From contig OZ059897.1 in NCBI GenBank assembly GCA_964057225.1, positions 15,748,001 to 15,812,000 on the forward strand: a stretch of 64,000 bases of DNA, written 5' to 3'. This document shows, one piece after another, positions 14,408 to 26,407 of this stretch. The notes beneath the pieces are model-generated. The model saw nothing but the letters and a program-made list of their open reading frames with translations, was not told the origin of the DNA and ran no database searches. The DNA comes from Auanema rhodensis (taxonomy: Eukaryota > Nematoda > Chromadorea > Rhabditida > Rhabditidae). The stretch's first letter is position 1; the number at the start of each line of letters is the position of its first letter. Made by a program: the position numbers and the translations under genes.

Positions 14408-16490
14408 GTTATGTAATTTAGATTACAAACCAAAAAAAAACTTAAAAGCCTAATGATTATTTAATAATAATATTAATAATAATTTAAAAATTATCATTGT
14501 TTTTTTAAATGTTATTTTGTTTATTTTATTTTTATGTATATTATATAATTACTATGTATACTTCTTATTATTTTTAATGTTTTTAATTTGTTTTTTTTCT
14601 TTGAATTATATATTTATTCAGAGAAAAGACAAATTTCATAAACAAAACAAATCCTTCTTCGTTATCACTTGTATCATTATCATTACGTGTATTCATATCA
14701 TATGATATCATGCTCAAGTTTGTTTATATGGGTTTTATTCATAATAGTTAACTTATGTTAATTAAAAAATAATAAAGCTTTTTTTTATAAATCTAATAAA
14801 TATCTTATATCACCCAGAATATATGAATAAAGAAAATAAAACAATAATTAATCTATTTTCTGTCTATATTATACATATAAACTTCTTTATTATACTTAAA
14901 ACTTATAAATAAAAATCAAAACTGAAACTATGTTAATTATTCTATTAACATATATATTATAATAATAAAAAAAATAATTTAATAACTAGTTGAATATAAA
15001 ATTAAACTTTCACTTAACTTTACTTTCAAAATGTCTCTTCATTGTTCATCAAAATATAGTACGAATTGTTCTTAATTACACACAAAAATGCAACCATAAA
15101 GTTTAAAATTGTCATTGAAAAATGAAATAAAACTTCCGCAATTTGTTTTGTTATGTTAATTCCACGTATTTCACGTGGATATTTCAAATTTCAACAATAT
15201 CTCTAATAATGTAAAAGTCATATGTTGGGTCATGTTTGAATATTACTAGCCCAATCACAAAATATCAGATGACGGACATTTGATTTGACATCTTTATTTG
15301 GAATTCAAAAATCTTTTTTCTTCAATTTTAAATAATAATGAAAAGAGAATATTAATGAGATAAAATTAATGAATATTATGTTGAAAATCTTTTTTTTGTT
15401 TTCAACAAAACGGATATAGTAATATAAAGCTTTCTAAAATATATATCATCATTTTTATAATTTAATATATTTCATATTTAATCTTTTTTAAAGTTATAAC
15501 TTGATTTTTATATGAAAATACAAAAGATTTAGCTAGTTCTTTGTTCAGTTTTCAAAGAAATTTTCTCACAGTTGGACTCATTTCAGGTAGAACACCAGTT
15601 AGTAGATAGCTTTCAGACATCTATTGAACTAATTTGATGAGACGTCTAAATAGATGGTTAAGAATGAAACTATTATATGATTTGAATGAGGTATAAATAG
15701 GTTTATAAAATGTTATAATTTCAACAAAGTTTATTCTATATACCCCCTCTCTCTCTTTCTCTTTTTATTTAAAAAAAAAGATATATGAACATACATGTAT
15801 GTATAACTATAATATCATTTATTTCTAGTTTGTTTATATTATAATCCAAATTGTTTTTTTTTCTTTCAAAAGTTATTCGTCATATGTCATTATTTAACAC
15901 CCACTAACTTCATTAAATATATGCTTGTAACAGGAACTAACATCTACTGCAATTAACTTCGATATTAAAATTGAAATTCTCATAATTATCTTTCTATTTG
16001 TCATGTAAGCCGATACTCCTCATCGTTATAAATCACAAAGTGTGTTGTGATATTCAGAATCTTATTGTCTTGTAACAAGAGTAAGAGAGCAATTACAGCA
16101 AAAGTCATGAACTTAATTCATTTTCACTCATATGACTTCATCATTCTTTTTCCTGTCTTTTTCAATCTTTTCCTTCTCTCTCTCCCTCTTTTGGAATCTC
16201 TATCAGTAACACTTCACTTTTTCATTTCAACTACGTACACAGATTTCCTTTCGAAGATCTCAAATTCAATCATGTTCATTACTTATTATATAGCTTGTGA
16301 CCAATTAAGCTTCATCTAATTAAAAATCAAATAAAACATATAATTTCATTCAAAATTTCATATACTCTTCCTTTCATATTGTATATTTATTTTAACAGAA
16401 TTTTACTATACATATATAATATAGGGATAAAGAATAATCTTTAAAAGAAAATCTTTTTTTATAAAATTAAAAAATATTAAAAGAATAAAT
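14408..16490. other. Intergenic region, GPCR 3' UTR to collagen promoter
   Basis: No coding exon is supported. The left part should hold the GPCR 3' UTR (AATAAA at 14771-14776) and the right part the collagen promoter. No recognisable promoter element was seen. Confidence 0.6.
14771..14776 (+). terminator. Poly(A) signal candidate for the GPCR
   Basis: First AATAAA downstream of the GPCR stop, 364 nt after it, followed by a T-rich stretch. Confidence 0.4.
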
Positions 16491-16511
16491 TTATTTATAG
16501 GAAACTACAGT
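16491..16511 (+). promoter_or_regulatory. Acceptor just upstream of the collagen ATG
   Basis: TTATTTATAG ends at 16500, leaving an 11-nt leader before the ATG at 16512. A second AG at 16509-16510 would leave one nucleotide. This placement suits spliced-leader addition; the leader itself is supplied in trans and cannot be seen here. Confidence 0.5.
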
Positions 16512-18304
16512 ATGCTTCGTAAGACTATGCTACAATGGTTGAATGCGGCGTTTGTTTTATCACTCATCACCTTTTCAATATTTATTCTGGCTATACCATT
16601 CTTCATAACAGAACTCAATTCTTTAGAACTTGAACTTGAACTTGAAATTCAAGAAACAACTGTATGAAAACCTGTAAAATTCTCTGAATTTCATTTTTTA
16701 ATTTAAGAAGTTAGTTGATCGTTTATGGTCAGAAATATCGAATAGAAATACGAATCGGTATCCTCGTTCAACATATGATGAAACTGCTGATAATATGTTT
16801 AAAGCTTTAACTGTTATTATAAACTTTTAGTTGATTGTAGAAAATCATATGTAGGACCACCGTCATACTCAGATGCAAAACCACCAAGTTTACCGTATAC
16901 TATACCCAAATATGGATATGGCTATCGAAAACTTAAGTGTATATAATACAATACATTCAAATAAAATATAAAATTGATCAAACTTAGGTTGCTGTTCAAT
17001 AGACGGATATGTTTCAACTAACTTACCTACGTCCTATAAGTGTCCAGCTGGACCTCCAGGACCACGGGGTAGAAAAGGGTTTGAACTTTGAAAGCTTACA
17101 TGAAATGTTAATTTGATGCATGTTTAGATATTCTGGTGAAGATGGAACACCTGGACAACCAGGGCTGAATGGACAAAACTTCTTTGCCACCGTGCCTAAT
17201 TCATATTCATATGAACGTCCACCTGCACCTCCAATTCCTTGTGCTCCTTGTCCATGTGGTCCACCAGGACCTCCCGGACCTCCTGGTACACTGAAAGCAT
17301 AATTGAACTCATGGTTCGTTGTGTCGTTTAGGAGCAATGGGCTTACAAGGTAGAAAGGGTGTTCGAGGAGCTTGTGGCATTCCAGGATTTCATGGAAAGC
17401 CGGGAGAGTATGGTGAGCCAGGAGATTTAGGAAAACGTGGTAGGCGTGGAGTTCCGGGTTACAAGGTAGAGCTATAAGCTTATATGAAGACAGAACCAAT
17501 GTTTCAGGGTACACCAGGATCTGATGGAGTTTTGGCCTGCAAGGGAGCTCCAGGCTTACCTGGCGTGCCAGGGCCATCAGGAGGTTTTTACTCATTTTTC
17601 AATGTTATTAATTACAAGTGAAAATAATTAGCATGTGGACCACGAGGTGTAGAAGGTAGTCCCGGCGAATTTGGATTACCTGGTCCTGCTGGAGCATGTG
17701 GAATGCCAGGTCCAGCTGTAATATATACCGAAGCTACTTAGAGGTAAACATTTTGTTTTCAGGGAATGCCTGGAGTCAACGGTATTGATGGTCCACCAGG
17801 GCGAGAAGGAAAGCCCGGAAGAGATGCAGAGTACTGTTCATGTCCACCAAAAGAGCATTCTATAAATATCCAGCCAGTAGCATCACTACAAAAGCCTGAA
17901 AAAGTTTAAAAAAATAAAAATAAAATGAGTAAATAAAAATAAATTAAGGCATCAACAATATATACAGGCGGTGATGTATCAGTAGCAATACCACCCAGAC
18001 CTACTTATGTGAGAATTTGAAAAGATTTTATATTATTCATCATACTTGTTTAGACAACAATAAGTCCAGATCATTCCTCTTCTCCAAGTTCAGCTTATCG
18101 TCAACAAAATCAACAACGACTGAAACGAATTAAAGAAACATTACAGTAAGATTAATTAAAATTAAATTATTAAAATTACATTTATTCAGAACAAGATTCA
18201 TTGATTGGCCAACACGTAACTTCAATAATATAATGATGAAGCATAATGAAAAAGATTATGGATTGGAAAGAAATTTACCAGGAGAAAGAAAACATTTATA
18301 TTAA
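16512..18304 (+). CDS. Nematode cuticle collagen, 12 exons, 429 aa
   Basis: Exons: 16512-16661, 16708-16796, 16841-16938, 16988-17078, 17128-17285, 17332-17465, 17508-17583, 17632-17717, 17763-17903, 17949-18008, 18054-18145, 18190-18304. This is an extracellular structural protein of the cuticle. An N-terminal hydrophobic segment (about 12-32) is followed by an acidic LELELELE stretch and KLVDRLWSEI (51-60), matching the conserved collagen N-terminal region, then RYPR (about 67-70), a possible subtilisin-type processing site. Gly-X-Y repeats run from about 130 to 315. They are broken by a Pro/Cys-rich linker (about 152-180, APPIPCAPCPC) and by a short slip (GVLACKG). The YCSC pair follows (about 318-321). 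Unusual points: a non-collagenous tail of about 108 residues after YCSC, and eleven introns of only 42-49 nt. If the ninth intron (17904-17948) were retained, GTT TAA would end the protein early, so a short isoform is possible. Confidence 0.93.
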
Positions 18305-18326
18305 TTTTTCTTTAAATTAAATAATA

Positions 18327-18332
18327 TTTATT
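18327..18332 (-). terminator. Poly(A) signal candidate of the minus-strand gene
   Basis: AATAAA on the minus strand, 44 nt past the minus-strand stop codon. Cleavage 10-20 nt further would fall within a few bases of the collagen stop, so the two 3' UTRs should overlap. Confidence 0.5.
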
Positions 18333-18364
18333 CTTTTAAATCATTTTTAACTATTTTTTTGTCA

Positions 18365-18370
18365 AATAAA
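18365..18370 (+). terminator. Poly(A) signal candidate of the collagen gene
   Basis: AATAAA 61 nt after the collagen stop. Normal cleavage would place the mRNA end inside the last exon of the convergent gene. Confidence 0.55.
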
Positions 18371-18375
18371 ATCAA

Positions 18376-20226
18376 TTACATAGCTCGTAATAAATTTTTT
18401 GGATTATACACTGCAGTACGAAATATTTCAAGTTTTCTATCATACATAATGAAATATCCTTTGTACATATCAGCAAATGGTTTAACCACACAATCAAGAT
18501 TAAATTCATTTTTTATTGATTGATCCTAAAATATAAAAATTAACAATTTTTTTTTTAAATTATTAAAAAATAAATATTTTAATACCTTACAAACATATTC
18601 ATTGTTTTTTACATCATAATATATTGGATTTGTTAGTAAAACTGAAATTTTTGTATCAAAAATTAATGAAAAATGAAAATAAAACATACAATCTTTCTCT
18701 GATAGATCCTTGTAAATATAATTTACAAGTATAGATAGTAATCCTTCCATTCCTCCAGTTTCTTCAAAAATTCCAGCAATAAATTCAGGCTTAATTATTT
18801 TATATAAATATATATAAATTATAATATGAAAAAATAAAATAATTTAAAATACTACAAACCTTACTATCGCCATCCACTAACATTATTGTATTACACATAC
18901 TAACTACAGGTGTTTCAATCTGAATTAACTCATAATTCATATAATTATACCATAAAATGAATGGTATTTCTTTAAAACCTTCCTAAATTTTTTAAAATAT
19001 TTTTATAATTATATTAAAATTATTTTTATTACCATTTCTTCACTTGTATATGATATTTTTCTCAAACTTTGTGATATCAAAAGTGGAGCTAAATCATGAG
19101 ATTTTGCTAATTTATCTGAAAAATAATGAAAAATAATTTTAATAAAAATAAAAATAATTACCAGTAATAGAAGTAAAAGCTTCATATATAATGTTTAGAA
19201 GTTTTTGATCGCAAGTAACTAATGTCTTATTAACTTTTTTATTAAAATTAAAGCTAAAAAAATAGTTTTAAGTTTTAATTTATAAAAATAAAAAACATAC
19301 TTTACTGTAAAATGTTTTTTTAATCTCATATATTTATATTCTTTGTAAGTGTTATAGATGAAAACAGTTTCCTTATTCATGATGTGTTTCAATTTTTGAT
19401 CGATCTCTAAGCACGATTCTACATCATCTGTTATTGCATCTTTTGATGTTCCATAATTATATCTGAAAAATAAAAACAAATAAAATTATTTTTATTGAAA
19501 TTCTACATTTGTTTAGATATACAAGTATCATTTTCTCCAATTGTAACAATACTTCGATATTGTTCATATAAATGTTCATGAAATATTTCCTAATTTTTAA
19601 AAAATTATATTATTTTTTGATTATTCTTTAATCAAACCGGTTTTTTAAACATTTCTTGTGGTTTCTTTGTAATTAAACAATGAGTTAAAAGTATAAATGC
19701 TGCAAATGAAAAGAATATTCCAACAGCTTGCATTCTAAAATTATATTAATTATATGTATAGTTATCTAATAATTAATATTAAATATATATAAAAATATAT
19801 ATGTATATATAATATAATACCGAACAGCAAGAGCATCTTCACGAACTAATCGTAAACGATCTAGAAATATTTATTCAAAGTACTTAATCAAATTAACTTA
19901 CTCGCTTTTTTTCTAGCAAACTTTTTGATTAATTCTATTAATTAACAAATATCAAATAAAATATTATTAATTATATAATACCATCAGATTCGTGTTGTTT
20001 CTTCTTTTGTAATTGTGTTTCATCTATAATTTGAAGAAAAAAAAAGTTTCTTATATCATATAAATGAATTTATATTAACCTTCAACTGTTAATTCATCTT
20101 TCCTTAATAATGTTTCTGCTTCTTGTACTATAATTCTCTGTTTAATATACACATATAATAAATTAAATAAATAAATAAACATATATATATATATATATAA
20201 TTAGTATAAATACCTGTGTCAGGCAT
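18376..20226 (-). CDS. Unrecognised type II membrane protein, 13 exons, 389 aa
   Basis: Exons from 5' to 3': 20226-20214, 20127-20080, 20023-19982, 19934-19902, 19860-19821, 19734-19638, 19589-19507, 19462-19301, 19253-19162, 19115-19033, 18982-18860, 18789-18586, 18525-18376. I do not recognise the family. Residues 1-61 are charged and rich in Gln, Lys and Glu, with a basic cluster at about 43-59 next to a single hydrophobic segment (about 62-81, VGIFFSFAAFILLTHC). The positive side faces the N-terminus, so a cytoplasmic N-end and an extracellular or luminal C-end of about 308 aa are predicted. That part has sequons at N111 and N181, about eight Cys (suggesting disulfides), and the stretch VDGDSKPEFIAGIFEETGG. 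The 13-nt first exon rests on phase: only the TATAG acceptor ending at 20128 keeps the frame open. Introns are 41-86 nt. A secreted-side enzyme or a receptor-like protein are both possible; no catalytic motif is evident. Confidence 0.85.
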
Positions 20227-20246
20227 AATTATTGAAGAATAAACTG
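20227..20246 (-). promoter_or_regulatory. Acceptor just upstream of the minus-strand ATG
   Basis: Reading the minus strand, TTATAACAG ends at 20244, 17 nt before the start codon. The spacing fits trans-splicing of a spliced leader. Confidence 0.45.
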
Positions 20247-23240
20247 TTATAAACACAGAACAACAAATTAATTACAATCCACGTGTCTAATTAGAATGAA
20301 GTTTGTGTATAAGAGCTTAACATCAACTTGAGTTTGAGTTAAAATTCTTTTATATTATGCTAATTTCAAAAATATTTTTTGTCTTACAAAGCACTAAGCT
20401 CTTATTAAAAACTTTATTTGTATGTGTATACAATGCAAATTGAATTAACTCATCATAATTATTATAAATAAATTGTTTTTTATTATATTTATTATTAAAA
20501 TATTCAATTGTTTTCTCAAAATTACACACAATTTTTAAATTTTCGTTGAATTTTATCAATAACGAAATATATCGAAAAAGAAGATATTAAAATGATTTTT
20601 TTTATCTTTTACATTTGTCTTTATCAATTATATTTTTCTAGTACCTAAGATAAACCTGGCAAGACCTCAAGATAGACATATTTCTTGTTCCAATATGAGG
20701 TCAATTTTACCTTCAAGCTATTTCAACAATATTATTTTATTTTTGATTTATTTATTTTTAAATATTAAAACAATAAAATATAATTATATATAGTTATATA
20801 TAATTATAATAATATATAATTAAGATGTGATATATAAACATATATATATACTATATATACTATATAGTATATGTTATAATCATATAATATTTTATATTTT
20901 GAATGAATCTAATGTTTATATATATATTAGACAAAACTTATACAATTCTTCTTTCACAAATTCTTATATTCATATCGTTTTATTCCTTTTTCAACATTTC
21001 TTTTTTTTTCTTTTTCTTTTTGTTCTCTTCAAATATACATATTATCTATGTTTCTTTTCCGATTCAAATACTTTTCATTTCTTTCTTTCTCAATGTGTCC
21101 TCTTCTGAAAAAAAACTTTTTTTCACAAAATATGTCCTGAGACTAAAAATTTTGTTCTTTTGTTCGTAGGTATCTCTTAAAACTTATCTTCATAATCTTT
21201 TTTTTTTTAATTTTTTGGAAACGATACCGTACACCACCGGATGAAACCTGTTTGCTTAGGAATCATGGCTTACTCAATAGTTTGCACAATCATCAAAATC
21301 AGTTGAACCTATTTAACAGATTAATTCAATTAAGCTTTTATATTTTAGTTTTCTTATGATTTCACAGATGAATTGTTTAGTTAGAGTGCAAATAAAGCAT
21401 ATTCTTTGGTTTTCACATTTTCGTGGAATTAGAACATCTTGAACGTCGGACGTCGTTCACATGCTGTTCATTTCTCCACCCATCTCATCATTTGTATTTC
21501 AGTTTTTATCTTATTTCAATTATCTATTGATAATATACTTATACATATAAGACTGAGATCAGTATTTTTCAAAATTTGTGTGAGAAGTTCATTGACTGTG
21601 TGTGTGTGTGTACTTATCGCCTCCAATTCTCTTATATACTTTACTAAATTTATAATAAACTATATATTTAGTAAAATACTCTAATCCATGGTGGTTATTT
21701 AAACCCGAACGGCATTATACTCCGGAAGTTTCTAGAGCAATCACATTCTAGTGCTTTACCACATAATTTTAGTATAAACTTGATGATGTTAGGTAGTGCA
21801 TATGCTTTTATAATCTGAAACTACGGTGAATGATCACAATCTTTCAAGTTCTTTAATCTACATGCACAAAACCCAGGACTTTAAGGGAGTTTTCAGAACT
21901 TTAAATTCAGTCTTCTGAACCATTCGAGCCATTTCCGTCATTTAAGTGGTTCAGTAAGGTTTCCTGTCTCGCTTCTCATAGCATTTTTCGTTTCAAAATG
22001 TTCTCAAAGTACCTATGTACGTCATACTATGAATTTTTATTGTAAAACCTGATTTTGAAGATTATTTTTAGTAAAGAATTTTATTTAATATCGTTAGACT
22101 AATATGAACTTAAAATATTTTTTTTAATTTTTAAAATTAATGATGTCATCTTCATTATTATTATTATTAACATAGTTACAGACATACTATATACAAAATT
22201 TGTGTCTTTTTATACGAAAATTTTATTTCCGCTTTTCTTTAACTATGAATGCCAGGTCAATCAGTTCAAATCATCCATTATAATCTTCAATTTTGAATAA
22301 TTTTCAATTGAAAATGCTCATTCATCATTTTTTTTCCATCGATATATGTGAAATTATTTTTTAAACTTCATTTTATATGTAAAATAATATTAAAAAATCA
22401 TTTAATCTGATAGCTTATACTATGAGTGATGATGATACAAATTTTGCAAAAAAAGAAATATATATTCATTCAATTAATCGAAAAACTATTGCTTTCTCTA
22501 ACTCTTTTTTTACTTTTTAACATTCTTTTCCTTTAAATCATTTTGGAAATAAATTCTATAAAAGTGTTCATTCTTGTTCTTTAATATCCTAAAAGTTTCT
22601 AAGTTTTAAAATATTTACTTTTATATAAAATTTGAATAAAAATAAATAAATTTTCATATAAATATCAATAAATAGAATTGTAAATAGAGAAACAATATCA
22701 AAAGATAATTGTTGTAGTATGATATAAGATTCTTTCTAATTTCTTCAATTATAAAAAAAATTAATTCAATTAAAAATATTATTTTGCAAACTTTAAAGTT
22801 ACAAAGTTCAAATATAAAACTTGATAATATTATCAGAATGTCTGTATTGTACATGAAATGCTATTTATCATTTGAAACTGAGATCAAAATGTCAAATTCC
22901 TTATAGTTTTTCATATGATTTACTTCCAAAAATGTTTTCTTTCTCTTTTATTATAATTATGTACTTAATATCTAATCTATTTGGAAAACTTTTTTAATTT
23001 TAATTTCTTATCTTATATTCTAAAATATTCTTTCAATATGATATTCTTATCAATCAAACCTTGCTCTACGTGACCTACTATTGAAAGCTTTATTGAGCTC
23101 ATTCATTCATTTATTAAGTTACTGACCTACACAAACATATTCATCTAATTCATCAGAATTTATATCTGATCCTTGAATTATCATCTAAACAGATCGTACA
23201 ATAATCCTTTACACTACATAATCTCTGTTGTAAAGAGAAA
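20247..23240. other. Divergent intergenic region between the membrane-protein and GLUT genes
   Basis: The two flanking genes point away from each other, so this 3-kb stretch should hold both promoters. Only low-complexity open frames are present. A 16-nt perfect palindrome lies at 22300-22315 (ATTTTCAATTGAAAAT), a direct repeat of ACGTCG at about 21443-21455, and a (TG)n run near 21598-21611. Confidence 0.6.
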
Positions 23241-26043
23241 ATGACATTACTTCATAAACATTCAAAAACATACAATACGTTTTCTACTTCTCAGTTCTTT
23301 GACGAATTTCCCACATCATCACCAAGCTGGATCGACAAAATGTTTGCTCCAAAAGGACGATTGGCTGCTTGTTTAACTTTATTTATATTTATTGGGATAA
23401 CAATCAATTGGCCTGTAAGTTATTTAATTCAATTATTTTATTAGAAAAAAGAAATCAATAAAATAATGATTAGATATACAAATATAAAAAAATGTAACAA
23501 TCTATTCATATCATATCAATTTTTAAAAATGAAATTTCGAAATTATAATTATTTCTAAAATAAAATATATTTTATAAATTAAAAATTTTGTATTTTTTAG
23601 GATGGATATACAAACTCTTATCCAAATACATCAGAAGCCAGTTTTCGTGAATTTATTAATGAAAGCTATGTTGATCGTGGAGTAAGATCAGCTATTAACC
23701 TATATTGTGTATATAATATCATAATTTAGGTATGGTTATCAGAATCAACATATTCTATTCTATGGTCAATTACGTTAAATTCATGGTTTATGGGATACTT
23801 ACTTGGAACCTTCATCACACCATATTGTGTCGAGAAAACAGGACGAAAGTGTGAGAGCATTTTGACATTTCATTTATTTTTCCTTTAATTCTTTTTTTTT
23901 TAATTTTTAAACTAGAAAAAAAAAGTCGAGAAAGAGTATTAATTACAAAAGAGAAAAAGAAATTAAAATGAATTTAAAAAGATAAAAGAAATTTTATAAT
24001 TATTTAATATCAATATCATTCAATCAATTATTGAATGACGTTCGATCATACTTGTGCTAGATGTCCCCATGGAGTGGTTGTTGAAACATATTTTCAGGGT
24101 CCCTCATTTTTTCCTCCGCCATATCACTTGTCGGAGCTATTCTGAATTTGGTTTCTATCTTGGTGAACATTCCAGAAATCTTCTTAGTTGGACGATTGGT
24201 TGGATCAATTGGAAGTGGAATATCGTTTACTACACTCATCCTTTTCCTGCAGGTGTGCTTTCGACTTCCGATAAATGGAAAACGATATAACATAACGAAA
24301 TATGGCTAAGTCTCTCTTATTACTTTGCCAAAATTTTGTAAAGATTTTTGACTATTAGATTAATATTAACACTTTTACAACTAAAACATGAATACTTATA
24401 ATATGATTTTATCAATTTATTGATTTAAACTTATATATTTCAATTATTTTAATTAATTTTAGGAAGTTTCTCCAACACATTATCGAGGCATTTCATCATT
24501 CACATGTGAAACAGCTTTTCTCTTAAATACCGTACTCGGTATTTTCTGTGGTATGGATATAGCATTAGGAAAAAAGCTTCCTTTTTTGACAGGTAAAACG
24601 TTAATTTAATTTTTTAATTTAAAAAAATGATAATAATCAGTTTTTAATCTGCAAATAATCCTATAAGAAGAAACAAAGTTTAAAAGTTGAAAATAACAGA
24701 AAAAAAGGGGAACTAAGTGAGATGAACATGATAAAAAAAAATGATAAAAGATTATTAAAGAAAAGAAAGAAAAACGACAATTAGCTGATTAAAGATTATA
24801 TTTTTAGGATTATCTATAATTCCATCAATTATTGCTATTGTGATTCTAGTACCATTAAAGGAAACACCTAAATATTTACTTATTGTTAAAGGTGATCTTC
24901 AAAAGGCTACAGAATCTATCTTGTACTATCATGGTATTTCAAAACAAAAATAAATTTAAATTATTTGATGATATTTATAGGAAATACTGATGTTGATTCT
25001 GTTTTAAATGAAATTAAAAAAGAACAAGAAGAAGAATCTTCTGGGAATAAAAATTCTATTATGAAGGGAGTTGTTGAAATGTTTAAGGAGGCACATCTTC
25101 GTTCAGCTTTTATTCTTGGAATGGTCACATTAGAAGTATGTTATCTTTCAAATTATACTATTAACTATATTATTCATTTATATTTTTAGTTAATTTCAAG
25201 TTTCTGGCCAATTACTTACTTATCAACAATTTTCTTGGGTGATCTCTTCTCTTCATCTGTTGCTCAGAATATTTCTCTTTTGTTTATTGTTTCTAATTTT
25301 GTTGGATCGTTATTGGGGCTTTTGGTTGTGGAACGGTTAGTTATATCATATAAACTCTTATATATTTATATCATATATGTTTATAATAATCTTAATTTTT
25401 AGATTTGGACGTCGTCCTTTATTATTAATTCTTGGAATTATCAATACTCTTTCATTGGTTTTATATATGATCTGTGATCGTTTAACTCTAAGTCATAATG
25501 ATTTTAAATATGGAACGATAGTTGCTCTTGTCATCTATGGATTATCATATGGGTATAATATTATATATACTTTCATATAATATAATTTATAAAATATAAA
25601 TTTAAGAGTTGGATTAGGACCAATTGCATATTTCTTAACATCAGAATTAGTGCAACAACAACATCGTTCATTAATTCAATCTATTGTATATGCTTTTAAT
25701 GCTATATTAGGACTTATAATCTCAACTGCAACTTTACCACTTTATAATATTATGGGGGTAATTATAATTATTTTATCAATAACTATATATATTTTTCTTT
25801 TTTTAGGCATATTGCTTTATACCATTATTCATAATACCAAGTATTGTATGTCTTATATACTTATATTATTATTTACCAGAAACAAAAGATCGTGAAATTC
25901 ATGATATTGTACGGGGAATGATTGCAGGTATAACTAACTATTTATAAATAAATATATATATATTTATATTAATTATTTTATTTATTTTAGGTGAAAAGCC
26001 GAGAAAACCATCAAAAAATACGATCTCAGAAGATGATCTTTAA
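23241..26043 (+). CDS. GLUT/SLC2-type sugar transporter (MFS), 12 exons, 520 aa
   Basis: Exons: 23241-23414, 23601-23681, 23730-23850, 24098-24252, 24463-24592, 24808-24933, 24981-25135, 25190-25335, 25403-25552, 25607-25757, 25807-25927, 25991-26043; all phases agree. It is a twelve-helix facilitator of the plasma membrane, predicted to carry hexose or a related solute. Family marks: EKTGRKW after TM2, VGRLVGSIGSG, EVSPTHYRG (178-186), KETPKYL (PESPR-like), RFGRRP (363-368), GVGLGPIAYF (413-422) and YLPETKDREI (from 485). The large first outer loop carries sequons at N67 and N78. Odd points: Tyr421 replaces the TM10 Trp usual in glucose carriers, which often alters sugar or inhibitor binding, and the final Arg of PESPR is Lys. 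The substrate cannot be told. A 5' leader may start at the acceptor ending at 23192. Confidence 0.93.
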
Positions 26044-26401
26044 GAAGACAATTACGTATAATATAATATATAAATTTTGCTCGTTATATATACTGAATTC
26101 AAAGAATATTTGAAATATATTTTATATAGCTGATTGTAATATTATATTCTCAATTGAACTAAAACTGAAAAATTGATTGTTATTATTTATATGATATAAT
26201 AATATTTGAATTTTGAAAATATATAATAGTTTAACAACAAATTATTTAAATCAGCCAAAAAGATTTTAAATTTCAACTAATTTAATATTTTCATTATTTG
26301 ACTGAAATATTTTCTTGTACTATATATACATATGTACATATAATTTTATGTATATATGTATATATTAGAAAATGGAAATGTTTGCATTTTTCTTTTTTCT
26401 A

Positions 26402-26407
26402 AATAAA
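26402..26407 (+). terminator. Poly(A) signal candidate of the GLUT gene
   Basis: AATAAA 359 nt after the stop, followed by a T-rich run. Confidence 0.4.

Noticed and set aside
17023-17595. 190-aa open frame on the minus strand
   Set aside because: It is the antisense of the collagen Gly-Pro repeats; GGN/CCN-rich DNA is open on both strands. It lacks a domain and crosses introns of the real gene.
20329-20342. Similarity to the end of spliced leader SL1 (TTGAGTTTGAG)
   Set aside because: Only a short match, with no donor in the SL RNA arrangement and no Sm-site stem-loop context seen.
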